Positions 1 through 10,664 of a stretch of DNA of 64,000 bases are shown piece after piece. The DNA comes from Diploptera punctata. Its lineage: Eukaryota; Arthropoda; Insecta; Blattodea; Blaberidae. The stretch spans positions 714,501 through 778,500 of the forward strand of contig JASPKZ010007295.1 in NCBI GenBank assembly GCA_030220185.1, written 5' to 3'. Made by a program: the position numbers and the translations under genes. The notes below the pieces were generated by a model. It did no database searches. It was not told the DNA's origin and was given only the letters and a program-made list of their open reading frames with translations. The stretch's first letter is position 1, and every line of letters begins with the position of its first letter.

Positions 1-9
1 AATTTTTTT

Positions 10-306
10 AAAGTGATCCCACAACAGACCCGGAGGCCCTTGGGGTAGTTGGAGGTTAAGGCTCCCACTTTTTCTAGACAATCGACACTTTATGTCAGCC
101 GGGTTGTCAGCCCTGCGTGACGGCCGCCTTTACCCCCAGAACAGGCGTCTGGTACTCATTTCGATTAGAGGCTGAGTCGACCCCAGGGTCATAGTGCCGC
201 CAGAGGGTTTGGGTCAGTTTAAAAATCCTGACCCCAACGGGACTTGAACCCTCGACCCTCCGGCTTGTAGCTCAGTGCCTTAACCACTACGCTACGGCGT
301 GCCCCG
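10..306 (-). mobile_element. SINE-A copy 1 (tRNA-headed)
   Basis: Read on the minus strand, a tRNA-like head (about 305-231) carries a D-arm-like GTAGCGTAGTGG segment and a B-box-like GGTTCAAGTCC. It is followed by a roughly 220-bp body containing the block about GACCCAAACCC and TGCCGATTGTC. Three further copies lie at 16100-16406, 25925-26195 and 46890-47175, all on the minus strand. The repetition and the pol III box layout make this a tRNA-derived SINE; I cannot assign the parental tRNA. Confidence 0.85.
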
Positions 307-739
307 GAAGGTACTAAAATACAGTACCAAATCTCTCACTTAAACTATAGGGAAGTAATATAACTCCTGCATTGGCAGGTTGGATAACCCTCACTACCCG
401 TCGACCGGGACGCGTCCTGCCTCACTCCACTCCATTCATGCAGGGATGTGCATCTGCTCCGTTCAGTGGGTTGCCAATGCTGGATTCTTGGTTCGATTTC
501 TGTGCCTTGTAGTTACAAACGGCAGATAAAGTTTAGACACGGCCTTGGCACATCACAACACTTCTCTGGGAGAAATTTCAAGGTAGGTTTCAGCATGCAA
601 ATGGTTGACAATTTCCTTGTAAGTAGACATTTTGATTAAATTTATTCAGTGCCATATCAGCTAATTACAGTTGTAATATTGAAATTAATGTACTTAGGAT
701 TGCTGTTTGCATGCAATAGTTAATACAAGTAACATTTCT
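307..739. other. No recognised feature
   Basis: No gene or repeat was recognised. A 63-codon reading frame at 448-639 resembles no family that I know and has no supporting context. Confidence 0.6.
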
Positions 740-812
740 GCCTAAACCGAAATCTGAACCCAAGATCTCGAGCTTTGCGTGCTGGCGAACTAACCAATTG
801 TAGCACTTAGGC
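740..812 (-). pseudogene. tRNA-like sequence, Val-like
   Basis: Exactly 73 nt on the minus strand. The ends pair as an acceptor stem (GCCTAAG with TTTAGGC), a D-arm-like segment ends in GGTTAG, and TTCGCC..CAC..GC resembles a tRNA-Val anticodon arm. The anticodon and T stems are imperfect, with a short loop and several G-U or mismatched pairs. This suggests a tRNA pseudogene or an isolated SINE head rather than a working gene. Confidence 0.5.
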
Positions 813-1340
813 AATACAGGAGTAAACACAAATCATCCTCTGTAATATGAATGCATGTGTTGAGAGTTCACAATATCTATATCTTCAACACTGGCTGTCT
901 GCTAACTATAAAAATAAAATTTCTAAATTTGTCTGATCATGATTGAGTATTCACAGAGATGTTATAAATAAAATTTCCACAGGAGTGAGTAAAACTTCCC
1001 ATGTTTAACAACATGTTGTAACGTTCAAAATTATAACAAAGAAAGTGTGACATATAGAAAAAAAACAGAACAATGGACCGACTCAAAAAATCTATGCCTC
1101 ATGGATAAATTCTGATTTGATATTTAAGAGAAAAACTTCATTAGAGTTCGTACTCAGTTTTCTTGCGAAATAAATCATGTTGATCAGTGTTACGGATTAA
1201 ATTAGTACTATCCTAGAAAAAAATAATGGTTTTAACCTTCCGATTGGAGTAATTCCTCCAATACATTATCTACGAAATTCACTTTCAGTTGGATCTAAAC
1301 AAAAATTGAAACACTGGTTGACCGTAAAATGTATTATATT
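813..1340. other. No recognised gene
   Basis: AT-rich sequence without a coding signal. A short stretch near 1175-1195 resembles one terminus of repeat X (compare 61715-61735), too short to call. Confidence 0.5.
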
Positions 1341-1344
1341 ATTG

Positions 1345-1368
1345 TTTATTATTATTATTATTAATTAC

Positions 1369-1410
<42 letters not shown>
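1345..1410. repeat. (ATT)n microsatellite
   Basis: Nearly pure ATT repeats directly beside the 3' end of a minus-strand LINE-1 fragment, the usual position for such tails in this window. Confidence 0.95.
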
Positions 1411-1411
<1 letters not shown>

Positions 1412-1440
1412 TCCTATTTTTATCGGCATGCTGTTAATAT

Positions 1441-1925
1441 TAACTCATTGGCTCTGTCGAACCAGAATGTTTATGGTCGAGCGGACATAAACTCTCAAAT
1501 AAATCCCTATCTTGACCTAATGTTTTCCAATATTTCCCTGCATAATCTACTTCCCTAAAAGCATTGTCAATGTTATTATTTCACCATATTCTTGGTCTAC
1601 CAACACGTGTTCTCCCTCTGGTTTCCCTACAATAAGTTTCCATACCCCTCTTTCATTCACCATTCGTGCCAAATGCCCCGCCCATCGCAGTCTACGGGAC
1701 TTAATTGTTCTGGTTTTCTGTAAAGATCATATAACTCACTGTAATGAATCTTCTCCATTCACCTGTCTGTTCATCGCTCTTTGGTCCAAAATTTTTCCAA
1801 GAACTTTATTCTCAAATACTCGTAATGTACTCTCCTCCAAGTTTCGCATCCACATAATATAACTGGGAGAGTAACAGTTTTATTTATCTTCAGTTTCTCG
1901 TTTTCTGAGAGAATTTGGGACATAT
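1441..1925 (-). mobile_element. LINE-1 family 3' fragment
   Basis: Minus-strand translation in shifting frames gives the C-terminal tail typical of RTE-like non-LTR retrotransposons: GHLARM-like, then a GRP-rich basic segment, then a short acidic tail with a final arginine-rich stretch. The same tail recurs at 24350-25195, 26827-27593, 34218-34585, 37375-37655, 42572-42987, 45592-45752, 46785-46870 and 54132-54435. The copy is 5'-truncated and frameshifted, so it cannot code. Confidence 0.8.
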
Positions 1926-1977
1926 ATCACTATATATAATATATAATAGCACCCATTTCAAGAATTGAAAATATGTT

Positions 1978-2028
1978 CATATCATCATCATCATCGGCGG
2001 CGGCAACGGCAGCGGCAGCGGCAGCAGC

Positions 2029-2087
<59 letters not shown>
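1978..2087. repeat. Compound trinucleotide array
   Basis: Four successive trinucleotide tracts without gaps: ATC repeats, GGC repeats, GGCAGC/AGC repeats, then a long ATT run. Confidence 0.95.
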
Positions 2088-2088
<1 letters not shown>

Positions 2089-2164
2089 TCAAACAATAAA
2101 TATTAACAATTGAGATTGTAATAAAATGCAGACTAATAGAACAAATCTGGAACATAAAATATTT

Positions 2165-2375
2165 ATTATGATCTTGAAGAAGTTTTTCAGGCTATAGGCC
2201 GTGGTCGTGAGGCTTGTAGTTCCCCTACGATTCGTCAGATACTGCGTCTGACATCCTCAAGGGTTGCCTTGAGACTCCCTTGAGGATGCCAGACGCAGTC
2301 TCTGGCGAAACATCGGGGAACTACAAGCCTCACGACAACGGCCTACAGCCCGAAAATCTTCTTCAAGATCATCAT
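2165..2375. mobile_element. Penelope-like hairpin, type P1, complete
   Basis: A long imperfect inverted repeat of about 90-bp arms. The right arm on the plus strand carries TTGAGGA (2280-2286), a stem GCCAGA/TCTGGC (2288-2306), GAAA (2307-2310) and then a short CATC segment, an arrangement like a hammerhead core. Partial single-arm copies occur at 12960-13075, 22455-22525 and 29036-29115. Penelope-like elements are known to carry hammerhead motifs in their terminal repeats; assignment here rests on that layout and on the linked GIY-YIG copy at 47975-48480. Confidence 0.65.
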
Positions 2376-2876
2376 AGCAACTCCGGCAGTGAACGTCTAT
2401 GCCAATACATAAAATATTTAGTTTAGTTTCACTAAAGAATAATCAATATCAAAATAATAAAATACAAAAATTCCCATATATGTGTTAAACTATTACAAGA
2501 ACAATAGGGCATAAAACAATCAAAGATAACTTATAAGTTGAAATAATATAAAATAATTGCGTTACCTTGTTTAAAACATGGTAGTGAAACCTGGTCTATT
2601 AGAACGGGTGCAACAGAAATCATATTTTGAGATAGACAGTAGGAAATACAATTTTATATAATCGGCGAAATACAGAAATAAGAGAACTAAAAATATAAAG
2701 TTTATATGAGTGTGTCAGAGAAAGAAAATATAATTGATTCCAACATCTTCAAAGAATGACACCAGAAAGAATTTCAAAATTTATATTTAACTACGAACCC
2801 AGAGGAACACGAGACGTGTGAAGACCGAGGACAATGTGAAGTGCGAATTTTGATGATTCACCGGGCTAATAACCTC
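2376..2876. other. No recognised feature
   Basis: AT-rich interval, no coding signal and no repeat that I can match elsewhere in the window. Confidence 0.5.
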
Positions 2877-3003
2877 AATAATAATAATGATGATAATAAT
2901 GATAATAATAATAATAAGAAGAAGAATTTTTATTATTATCATTATTATTGTCATTATTATTATCATTGTTATTATTATCATTATTATTATCATCATCATC
3001 ATT
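2877..3003. repeat. AAT/ATT mirror microsatellite
   Basis: AAT-rich repeats followed by ATT/ATC-rich repeats, so the two halves are roughly self-complementary. The reading frame through it on the minus strand is an isoleucine/methionine artefact. Confidence 0.9.
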
Positions 3004-3149
3004 AAATAGGTTTCACAATGTTTCACAATATCATTCTGCGCCCAATTAATCACCTCCACATTTACCTATAATTTTAATTTTAATCATCCAATCTTTTTTT
3101 CCTCTTGCTGTTTTAAACACCATTAACCAACCAATGTTAATTTAGGCCG

Positions 3150-3180
3150 CCCTCTTCTTCTTCTTCTTCTTCTTCTTCTT
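3150..3180. repeat. (CTT)n microsatellite
   Basis: About ten CTT repeats. Confidence 0.95.
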
Positions 3181-3554
3181 GTACCAGGTGACACCCATTC
3201 TAGATTTTTTCTTGGGAGTCTATCTTCCGTTATTATTAAATAATAAAATTGTTTATATGACCATTAATTAATTGGTATTATTTAATGTATCATTATCTAA
3301 ATTATACACGTAGGCGATGTACTACAACGTTGAGTGAATTTTATTGTTGTTAAGATGTCCAAAAAACTGCCCCCTGTTAAATTGAAGCAAGGAAATTATT
3401 TGCCAGTAATCTCTATTTTTTATTGAACGTCTATTTCCAAATATCGATTCATGTAAAAATCCCTATTAAAAAAAACTTGCTGCATCACAGTAATCCAGCG
3501 CCTTTAGTACTTCATCGCTAGTACTAATAGGCAATAAAATTACAGTGCCATGCT

Positions 3555-3800
3555 ACTTTTTTGTCCGTGATGCGACAGGCCAAGAAGGCTCTTGGCCTAC
3601 CTGCCGACTGCAAGTCTCACATCCACATGTTTAGCACAAATGTGGACAATCATCTAGCCGGTACTGTGCGTGATATATAGTCAGCAAGTCGGGTCCGCAG
3701 CTCTAATAGCTGGTTTTCTAAACCCGCTACTTGTTGCAGCTACCATAAAATTCCTCACGATGCTGAATGGGCACAGTTCCCATATTGGCCAAAATTCCAT
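3555..3800 (+). repeat. Repeat V copy 1
   Basis: A block including a GACAGGCC..AAGGC..TTGGCC segment and a CTCACATCCACATGT segment. It matches 31385-31500 on the opposite strand, and its distal part (CCGCTACTTGTTGCAG) matches 42075-42150. Unclassified, possibly SINE-like; no tRNA head seen. Confidence 0.6.
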
Positions 3801-4074
3801 GAGTAAACCTATAATGTTCTTGTAACAGCTCATGCTTTCATCATAATTTCCTTTATAGTTATGCCTATTCTACTGATGGATTCGGAAAATGACTAGTTCC
3901 TTTAATACTTGGAGCTCCTGGGTTAAAAAAATATAAGAAGCTAGTATTGAGATAAGAAGCTAGTATTGAGGGAATAATATCTGCAAGGAAGTTAAATAAA
4001 TTGATTGGGGGAGTTATTGTATTATATTAACTAATACAAATTTGTTGATTATTGTTTATAAATTAGGAACGGAA

Positions 4075-4077
<3 letters not shown>

Positions 4078-4113
<36 letters not shown>

Positions 4114-4411
4114 TGATATTAAAATGATAATAAAAATGATAATAAAATGACGATAATAAAAATTGCGATAATAAAAATGACGATAATAAAAATGACAATA
4201 AAAATGACTATAAATGACGACGATAAAAATGACGACGACAAAAATGACGATAACAAAAATGGCGATAATAAACATGATGACAATAAACATGATGACAATA
4301 AACATGATGACAACAAATATGATAACAAAAATGACGATAATAAAAATGACGATGATAAAATGATGATAATAAAAATGATGATGATGATAATGAGAATCAC
4401 AACGAAACTAC

Positions 4412-4487
<76 letters not shown>

Positions 4488-4490
4488 GGA
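4078..4490. repeat. AAT microsatellite with ATGACGATA minisatellite core
   Basis: Pure AAT tracts at 4078-4110 and 4411-4487 enclose about 300 bp of degenerate units close to AAAATGACGATAATA, with CATGATGACAATAAA variants. The long frames here (Tyr, Ile or Asp/Asn/Lys-rich) are repeat artefacts. Confidence 0.9.
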
Positions 4491-4594
4491 AAATTGTATT
4501 AATTTAGTAGATAGATTAAACATATAATTTGATTACTTTTTAGGAATTAACACTATGTGGTATTGATTATTTAAGTAACATTTTTATCACCTCA

Positions 4595-4780
4595 TCTCGT
4601 ATTCTTATATTTCTTAGACCGGGTTTGGAACTTTCTTCTTCAGTTCCAACCTCAGTATTTTTACGACAGTTGATTTTTCGGCTCTTTAAGACGACAAAAC
4701 AACGTTCGTTAAAACTACTGAGGATGGAACTGAAGAAGAATGTATCAAAACCGGTCTAAGAAGAAGAAAAATATGAGGTG
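4595..4780. mobile_element. Penelope-like hairpin, type P2
   Basis: Inverted repeat whose arms (about 4605-4665 and 4710-4770) each contain a ribozyme-like core. On the minus strand at 4613-4656 the order is CTGAGG-like box, stem GGAACT/AGTTCC with a purine loop, an AAAC box, then CCGG and TC. On the plus strand at 4718-4756 it is CTGAGGA, a decayed stem, AAAA, CCGG, TC. Confidence 0.6.
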
Positions 4781-5159
4781 AGGTGATAAAATCTAACTTA
4801 AATAAATTTGATTTGATATCGAACTTATGACTCTAACATATTGTAGGATTTATTTATTTTTGTAATTTTTACAATAGGTTGAAGCTGGAATTCAAAGCAA
4901 GCTTTCTTCTCTAACATGATGTCATTTTGCGTTACGATTAACATCGTCTGAGAAACAATGCTATAAACGAACCAAGTTACAATTCCACAATACTGTATAA
5001 TTACGTCAGAATTCAATTACGAAAGTATTACTCATCTGTTCCTCCATTTGAATTTACCCTGTTTGGGAAGTAATATATATCTAAGAAAAGCGTAGGATAG
5101 AAAATAGGTCACAAATGTATTACAACAAGCGTAAACTATTTCCTAGATTACACTGAGCA
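4781..5159. other. No recognised feature
   Basis: AT-rich sequence without a supported gene or repeat. Confidence 0.5.
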
Positions 5160-5354
5160 ACAAACAAGTAACTATTGTTTTGTCTCAGAAAAAAATGTGA
5201 TTCTGATAGTATTTTTTCTCCTGAATTAAAATATGATAACGTTTTTTCTCCATCACGCAAGGTTTCCGAGAGACAGGAATTTATAATTTCAAACAAACAC
5301 TTTAATATTTTCTACATTCGTAACTACACAATATTCGAACATTCGGACTCATCT

Positions 5355-5485
5355 AGAAAGACGATTTTCTGCTACATTTCGCCTGTGAAGCATCCAATAA
5401 TAATCGGCCAGCATATTAGGATTCCATTTGCCTTGATATCTTTTTTCCATAGCTGAAATCTCCTGATGAAAGTGTTCCCCGTTTT
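5355..5485 (-). pseudogene. Coding tail of repeat X (GEHFH..RYQGKW..ADY motif)
   Basis: Minus-strand translation shows GEHFHQE, MEKRYQGKWNPN and LADY followed by a charged tail, in slightly shifted frames. The same peptide is read at 19779-19938 and in decayed form at 61385-61560. I recall similar peptides at the C termini of arthropod repeat-encoded proteins; no enzymatic role is known to me. This copy is a fragment. Confidence 0.6.
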
Positions 5486-5524
5486 ATTTTATAATGGAGA
5501 AATGGACGAGAAAACGTTTATTAA

Positions 5525-5957
5525 AAAACTTCCTTTTCTTCTTCTTCATCACGGATTAGGCTTATTTAGTAGCCTGTTTCGGCTCCAAATTGCTGCTGTT
5601 TCCATCTTTTCTTTGTCCTTCCCAATTGTTTTTCCTCGTGGTGAACAGCTATATGCTGCTTTTGGTATTCTGTTCTCAGTCATCCTTGCCAAGTGTTCTT
5701 TTCAGTTTGTTCTGTATTTTATTATTGTTGTGTTTAATTCCTCTACTTTTAGTTTTTTTATTTCTGTATTATGTTTTTTGTCTGTTCTTTGATATCCTGC
5801 TATTGGTCTGAGGAATATCATTTCAGCAGCTTGTATTCTGGCAGATTGCTGTGTTGTCACTGTCCATGTTTCGGATCCATAGGCACTGCCATTGTCTTGT
5901 ATAATTTCATTATAGCCTGGCTTTATTTTTGAAAGTTCTTATTAGTGTTTATGTTAA
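5525..5957 (-). mobile_element. LINE-3 family 3' fragment nested in repeat X
   Basis: Minus-strand frames give GSETWTV, QAAEM.FLR.IAGYQRTDKKHN, EHLARMTENRIPKAAY and a GRP-like basic tail, the usual C terminus of this LINE group. Closely related to 31585-31895. It interrupts repeat X, so it inserted later. Internal stops make it non-coding. Confidence 0.8.
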
Positions 5958-6072
5958 TTATTTAAATCCATTAATTGAAATTGAAATAAAAAAAACTGTG
6001 CGTGATGGAGAAATTCCGAATACATATTGGAAAACACGATAAAAAACTGTATTAAGTACAACTATTGGTACT

Positions 6073-6290
6073 CTTCTTCTTCTCTTCTTAAACTTAATTT
6101 GTAGGATTTTCATCCTGTTTATTTTCAAAATCACTCCTCGTAGGAAGACGTATTGGATGTGCATTCACTGTCTATCCATATTTTGGCTGGTCTTCCTCTT
6201 GTTCTTCTCCCGTCCATTGGTCTATCTTCTTTATGTCTTTTTGCAAGTCGGTTTTCTTCCATTCTTTCTATATGACCCTTCCAATAAAAA
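6073..6290 (-). mobile_element. LINE tail with 10-bp target duplication
   Basis: A 3' LINE fragment (minus strand, C-terminal basic segment recognisable as GHIERMEENRLAKR-like) bounded by perfect copies of TATTGGTACT. The duplication shows that a short, strongly 5'-truncated copy integrated into repeat X by target-primed insertion. Confidence 0.7.
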
Positions 6291-6330
6291 TATTGGTACT
6301 AATGAGACAAAAATCATGTTGAGCAGTGTT

Positions 6331-7374
6331 ATCAAGTAACTAAGTTTACTTTTAATGTAAGTACCATTATCGTCTACCAGAGAACTATTTGTACTCACAA
6401 ATCAAACTAATGCAGAAACATGCATATTTATAATTATAACTAGAGCTAGGATAGATATCTAATAACTTCTTTATATTTGTTTAAAACATACGCATATTAT
6501 AATATGTCCACAAAACAATGCTTTCTGAGTCCGAAAATGTAAATTTTATATTGCATGATTTTACATATTGTCGCGGATTGCCGTCGGTTAGGAGAATGGT
6601 GCAATTTCTTTAAAATTAAATCCACATATGTTTCCACAACATTTCCTTGATTTATTTCACAACAATTAACTGATTTCACGCAATTAATTTTCTGCTAAGA
6701 AAGTTTATTTGATGTCTGTTCTTTATACTCGCATACGGTTTCACTTAGTATATCTTCTTGTCTTCACACTCAGATCATGTGTACTCGTCGACACACTGGA
6801 CGTGACTCACTGACTGGTCCAATACTCGCTCCTCTTATTACGCCAGGGCAGAAACATTCCGGAATCCCAGTCGGCCTTTTCGATTCGTGACTCAACAGCA
6901 CACGAATCATTCTCTACCGTACAACGCAAGACACGACTCTCACCGTAACCTGCATATTTCAAAAGCTAGCCCAACAATCCGTTATAATATTTTGGATTTT
7001 TCATCATTAGCCCCTACATATATTTAGAGAATATTTTTACAATTAATCTGCTTTGCTTTCAGATGAATCAGTAGTAATAAATGTACCCTGACCACGTTAC
7101 GAGCGCTGTGCAGGGTAAGGATAATGTCAGGGCTGCTGTCTCAGAGCATCTATCCATGTTCCTCTAAGTATTAACCCTTTAGAGAGGGTTGCTGCTTCCG
7201 CCCCTTGATCCGTAATGCTGATCGCCTGGTATCACGTCGCCTCGTAGACCGTTGCAGACTTCTTGGTCGATGTCAACCTTCTGACAGACGTATCCCACGT
7301 TGCAGACTATTCTTAGTTTCCTCTCACCTCTGACCAATCGGCAAGTTGGCAAAGCTAAAATTTCCCGATTTAGT
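6331..7374. other. Unassigned interval, GC-richer in 7080-7370
   Basis: No gene recognised. The 6780-6960 and 7080-7370 parts are less AT-rich than their surroundings and contain no long frame; a decayed repeat is possible. Confidence 0.4.
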
Positions 7375-7515
7375 CGTCTGGTTCATACCAAGAAGAATGT
7401 ATAAATATCAACCAAAATGGAGAAGATTGTTGGGAAGACCATTGAAGATATGGAAGGACCAATTCGACCTATAATAAGATCGGAACATGCCATTGGGCTC
7501 AATCCTTGTTGTTGA
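7375..7515 (+). mobile_element. LINE-3 family 3' tail
   Basis: Plus-strand frame reads RMYKYQPKWRRLLGRPLKIWKDQ, the basic C-terminal end of the LINE-3 group, then decays. Confidence 0.6.
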
Positions 7516-7528
7516 TGATGATTAATCT

Positions 7529-7700
7529 GTTTTGCCATGGAAACCTGAGGGAAGGCGAGGCAGAGGAAGACCTAAAACCTCCATGAGTCAGGGAATATAT
7601 TTATACATGAAGGAGTAAATCTACAACCAGGAGATTGGATGAACCGTCAAAATTGGCTATTGGGAATCGGACGATGTTAAAGATATTTATCAACCGATTA
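7529..7700 (+). mobile_element. LINE-2 family 3' tail
   Basis: Contains GRRGRGRPKTS followed by sequence encoding a KHLQPGDWM-like end and then CGATTATATATCTATC, the same terminus as the minus-strand LINE-2 copy at 54546-54985 including the ATCT-type tail. Confidence 0.75.
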
Positions 7701-7895
7701 TATATCTATCTATCGTTACAATCACATACGTGTTTCGATTTTGATAGTACGTATACCGGTAGACGAACATAAGTGGAAAATAATGTTACACAGTTCTAAT
7801 TTGAAGAGTGAAACATTAAAATATTTAAAAATACCAAAACGTAGAAGAACATCGAGCCCCCGTAGCCGTTATTGCATTAAAGCAATTACTAAAGT

Positions 7896-7965
7896 TATTT
7901 ATTTTATTTGTTTATCCTGGTGCAGTTAAGGCCAAGTCAAACATATGTTAGGTTCAAATATAAAA
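7896..7965 (-). mobile_element. Possible LINE 3' UTR fragment
   Basis: TTATTTGTTTATCCTGGTGC and then AGTTAAGGCC resemble 63427-63460. Short and unclassified. Confidence 0.3.
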
Positions 7966-8635
7966 TCTATAGTAATATTAGGTACTGAACAATTATTTGG
8001 CCAAACTGAAAATCATTAAGATTTTCCGTGTACAAAAATTTGGCAATGTACTAAAAAAAAGTATACCATATATTACAACATATTGGCAATATCTTGATTG
8101 TTAAAACGGAGAGCAAAGTGTTCAAGATTGAAAAAAAAAGCATGGTCCCTAGAATAAATAGCAAACATTAATATGCCACTATGTCGTTCGTTGTTGCGGA
8201 ATGTTTTCTCTCAATATGAATAAATTCTTAGTAACAACAGAGAATCTTTTGTGTTTTCAAACCTTAAAATGGTTATATTATTATATACAACTTTCCTCGT
8301 TAGAGGATTGCCTCAAAGACAAAGTGATACAGACAATTAATTTTTGAAATTGATGAAATACATTTTGTAAATAAATTAAAAAATTCCAATACAGTGCAAT
8401 GGGAAGAATTAAGTTCACTTCAGCGCATCTCTTCCAGTCCACATATTCAGCCAGTTTTATAATATTTTAATTGTTTTAATAGATTACTGTTTATGTTAGC
8501 TTAGGTTGAAGTAATTCGATTGTAGTGAATTACGAAGGGCGTTCTTATGAAAATACTTAAAACTTTTCACAGACACGCGTATTCACATATAGCAGACAAA
8601 GAAAATGACAATGATCATCATCATCATAGTACATT
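7966..8635. other. No recognised feature
   Basis: AT-rich, no coding signal. Confidence 0.5.
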
Positions 8636-8639
8636 CACG

Positions 8640-8715
8640 AATTTAGGCCATTTGTTGACCTGTTTCGGCCTCAAGAGAAACACCATCCAAAAGTCTTTTG
8701 AGTGGACGTCATGAT
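8640..8715 (-). mobile_element. LINE-3-like terminal fragment
   Basis: TTTAGGCCATTTGTTGACCT and CTGTTTCGGCCTC resemble the LINE-3 terminus at 5545-5590 and 31590-31620. Confidence 0.4.
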
Positions 8716-8721
8716 CATTTA

Positions 8722-9662
8722 TCTAATATATAAAAATGAAGGTTTGTTTGTTCGTACTTTATGCGCGGCCATACGGTTGATCCGATTGTAATGGAGCTTT
8801 TTGAAAAATGTTCAGGAGATTCCCGGGATGAACATAGGCTATAAGACAGTTGTGATACTCAACTCATACACCCTTAAAAATCGCCCTTTGTAGTGGAAAA
8901 CGTGAAAAAAAGTAGCTCTTTGGACGCTTAAATATGCTGCCTAAACCATAACAAATAGACAACATTAATGAACACAGAATTGAATATCTCAAAAAGCTCT
9001 ACAAAAAAGTCCGCGACAGCATATGTTTGTCCCTTACGGATAACTCACAATAACCATATGTTAGATCTTTCATTGAAGCCAAGAAGATCGAGACAAGTAC
9101 GTAAATTCCTGCGCAAGCATAGCAGCACATGGTGGGTATTAATTTACGGATAACTCACAATAACGAATTTTGTCTTTTAGTTCATTTATGCCAAGAAGAT
9201 CGAGATAAGTTGATTCCCGGGCAACACCGGGTAACCAGCACGGGAAATCTTAAAATAATTACGATATACATTTATATTTTTTTTCATTTTACTTATTCAA
9301 CTAATCATAAGAAGTACATTAATATTTATCTTTCAGCTCATTTATGCCAAGAAGATCGGGATGAGTTGATTCCCGGACAACGCCGGGTAAACAGCACGGG
9401 GTATCTAAAAATAATTAGGAAATAAATTTTTCCTTCAACTTATTTAACTAAACATAAAACACGTTAATTTTCGTATTTCAGTTCATTTATGTCAAGAAAA
9501 TCTGGATAAGTAGATTCCCGGGTAACGTTGGGTAATCAGCACGGGATAACTAAAATATACATTTATAATTACTTTTCCTTTTACTTATTCAACTAAACAT
9601 AAAAGCACATTAATTTTCATTTATTTAGGCGTAGCAGCGCATGCCGGATATTAGCTAGTATA
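8722..9662 (+). mobile_element. Helitron-like repeat with internal tandem units
   Basis: Begins with ATATAAAAATGAAGGTTTG and ends with GCGCATGCCGGATATTAGC and then TAGTA. The same end recurs at 22540-22577. Starts and ends of this kind are widespread in arthropod interspersed repeats that I associate with non-autonomous Helitrons; no Rep/helicase is present and no hairpin end was verified. Confidence 0.5.
9036..9622 (+). repeat. 110-155 bp tandem repeats, about four units
   Basis: Units starting near 9036, 9176, 9331 and 9476 share AAGAAGATCGAGA-like, GATTCCCGGGCAAC and GGTAACCAGCACGGG-like segments. Unit lengths vary (about 140, 155 and 145 bp) and units are diverged, so the array is old. 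Confidence 0.85.
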
Positions 9663-9666
9663 AATA

Positions 9667-9713
9667 TGTGTGTGTGTGTGTGTGTGTGTGTGTATGAGTG
9701 TGTGTGTGTGTGG
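9667..9713. repeat. (TG)n microsatellite
   Basis: TG dinucleotide run with a few interruptions, immediately downstream of the Helitron-like end. Confidence 0.95.
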
Positions 9714-9837
9714 GAGTGTATCCGTTAACGCTCTAACGGCCGCATTTGGTATAGAGCGATTAATTTTAATAAAAAAAGCAAGGTAGAGTTAGTTAACCAG
9801 CAAAATCTGACCATCAGGTGTAGTTCACCTGAAACGA

Positions 9838-10060
9838 AAATTTAAAAATCGCTCGAGCAGTCGCAATTTTCTACGCTTTGCAACTAAACTCAGTATGTCA
9901 AATTAAAATGAACTGATATTCTCCAAAACTCAGCGAAATCCGACCATTGTAAGTATAGGTTTATTTAACATACCCGAAATTAAAAAGACTCTAGCACCTC
10001 CAAGTTTGTTTCGCCACAACATAAAATTTAATTAACTCTTGAATTCATAACATATCCTAT
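9838..10060 (+). repeat. Repeat W copy 1
   Basis: Aligns with 22165-22400: AAAAATCGCTC..CGGTCGCAATT, AAACTCAGTAT, GCGAAATCCGA and TCTAGCA.CCTCCA.GTTTG-like blocks occur in the same order. Unclassified. Confidence 0.65.
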
Positions 10061-10257
10061 GAAATACATCAGTTTAATTTATGCAATATCTTTTAATAAA
10101 ATAACAGAGAAACGAATCGGTTGATATTGTTTACATTTGTGTTAAATTATACAAGGTGCAAATATGGAGTAACATACCGTTATGCATGATTTCTTTTCAT
10201 TGCAGTCCGAAAGTTTTAAAAAGCTGGCATCAGAAGTTGAATTTTTCCAATTTAACA

Positions 10258-10370
10258 AAATCTTCTTCTGCACTTCCTGGATTAGGCATTAGTTATCTGT
10301 TCCGTCTTCACTAACAGATCTAAGACCATCTCTTCCGAGGACGTCCGATATCTCTTCTTCGTCTCGGAAA
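10258..10370 (-). mobile_element. LINE-3-like 3' terminus
   Basis: CTGGATTAGGCATTAG, CTGTTCCGTCTTCAC and CATCTCTTCCGAGG-like blocks resemble the LINE-3 terminus at 27700-27770. Confidence 0.45.
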
Positions 10371-10664
10371 ATGATGTAAGATTTTATTTGTACACGATAT
10401 ATTTATTAAATAGATTTAGTTCATCTATTTGATATTGATTGAATACTTCCCTTTTTAGCTATAGTTATTATTGGTCTGTACTTTTAGAAGTTTAAGCTTA
10501 TTTTCTTTTTATACTCCGTAAACCAACAAAATGTTACCATAAATTCGACTTTCTGAAGAATTCGCAGTTTACGCAATTTCTATGTGATGGACGTTTCCCA
10601 TTATTAGGCCTATATCATTTTTGTGAGATTTTGAGAAGCGGGGAAATCGCTTACTATATATTGT

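Larger units (their letters stand above)
5160..6330 (-). mobile_element. Repeat X copy 1, interrupted twice
   Basis: Matches repeat X at 19600-20130 (plus) and 61185-61735 (minus). Two later LINE pieces split it: 5525-5957, and 6073-6290, the latter flanked by the 10-bp duplication TATTGGTACT (6063-6072 and 6291-6300). Removing both restores continuity with the copy at 61185. It holds the end of a coding region on the minus strand. Confidence 0.8.

Noticed and set aside
4063..4523. Three long frames (80, 134 and 89 codons)
   Set aside because: They are translations of AAT/ATGACGATA repeats (poly-Tyr, Ile, Asn/Asp/Lys), with no non-repetitive coding content.
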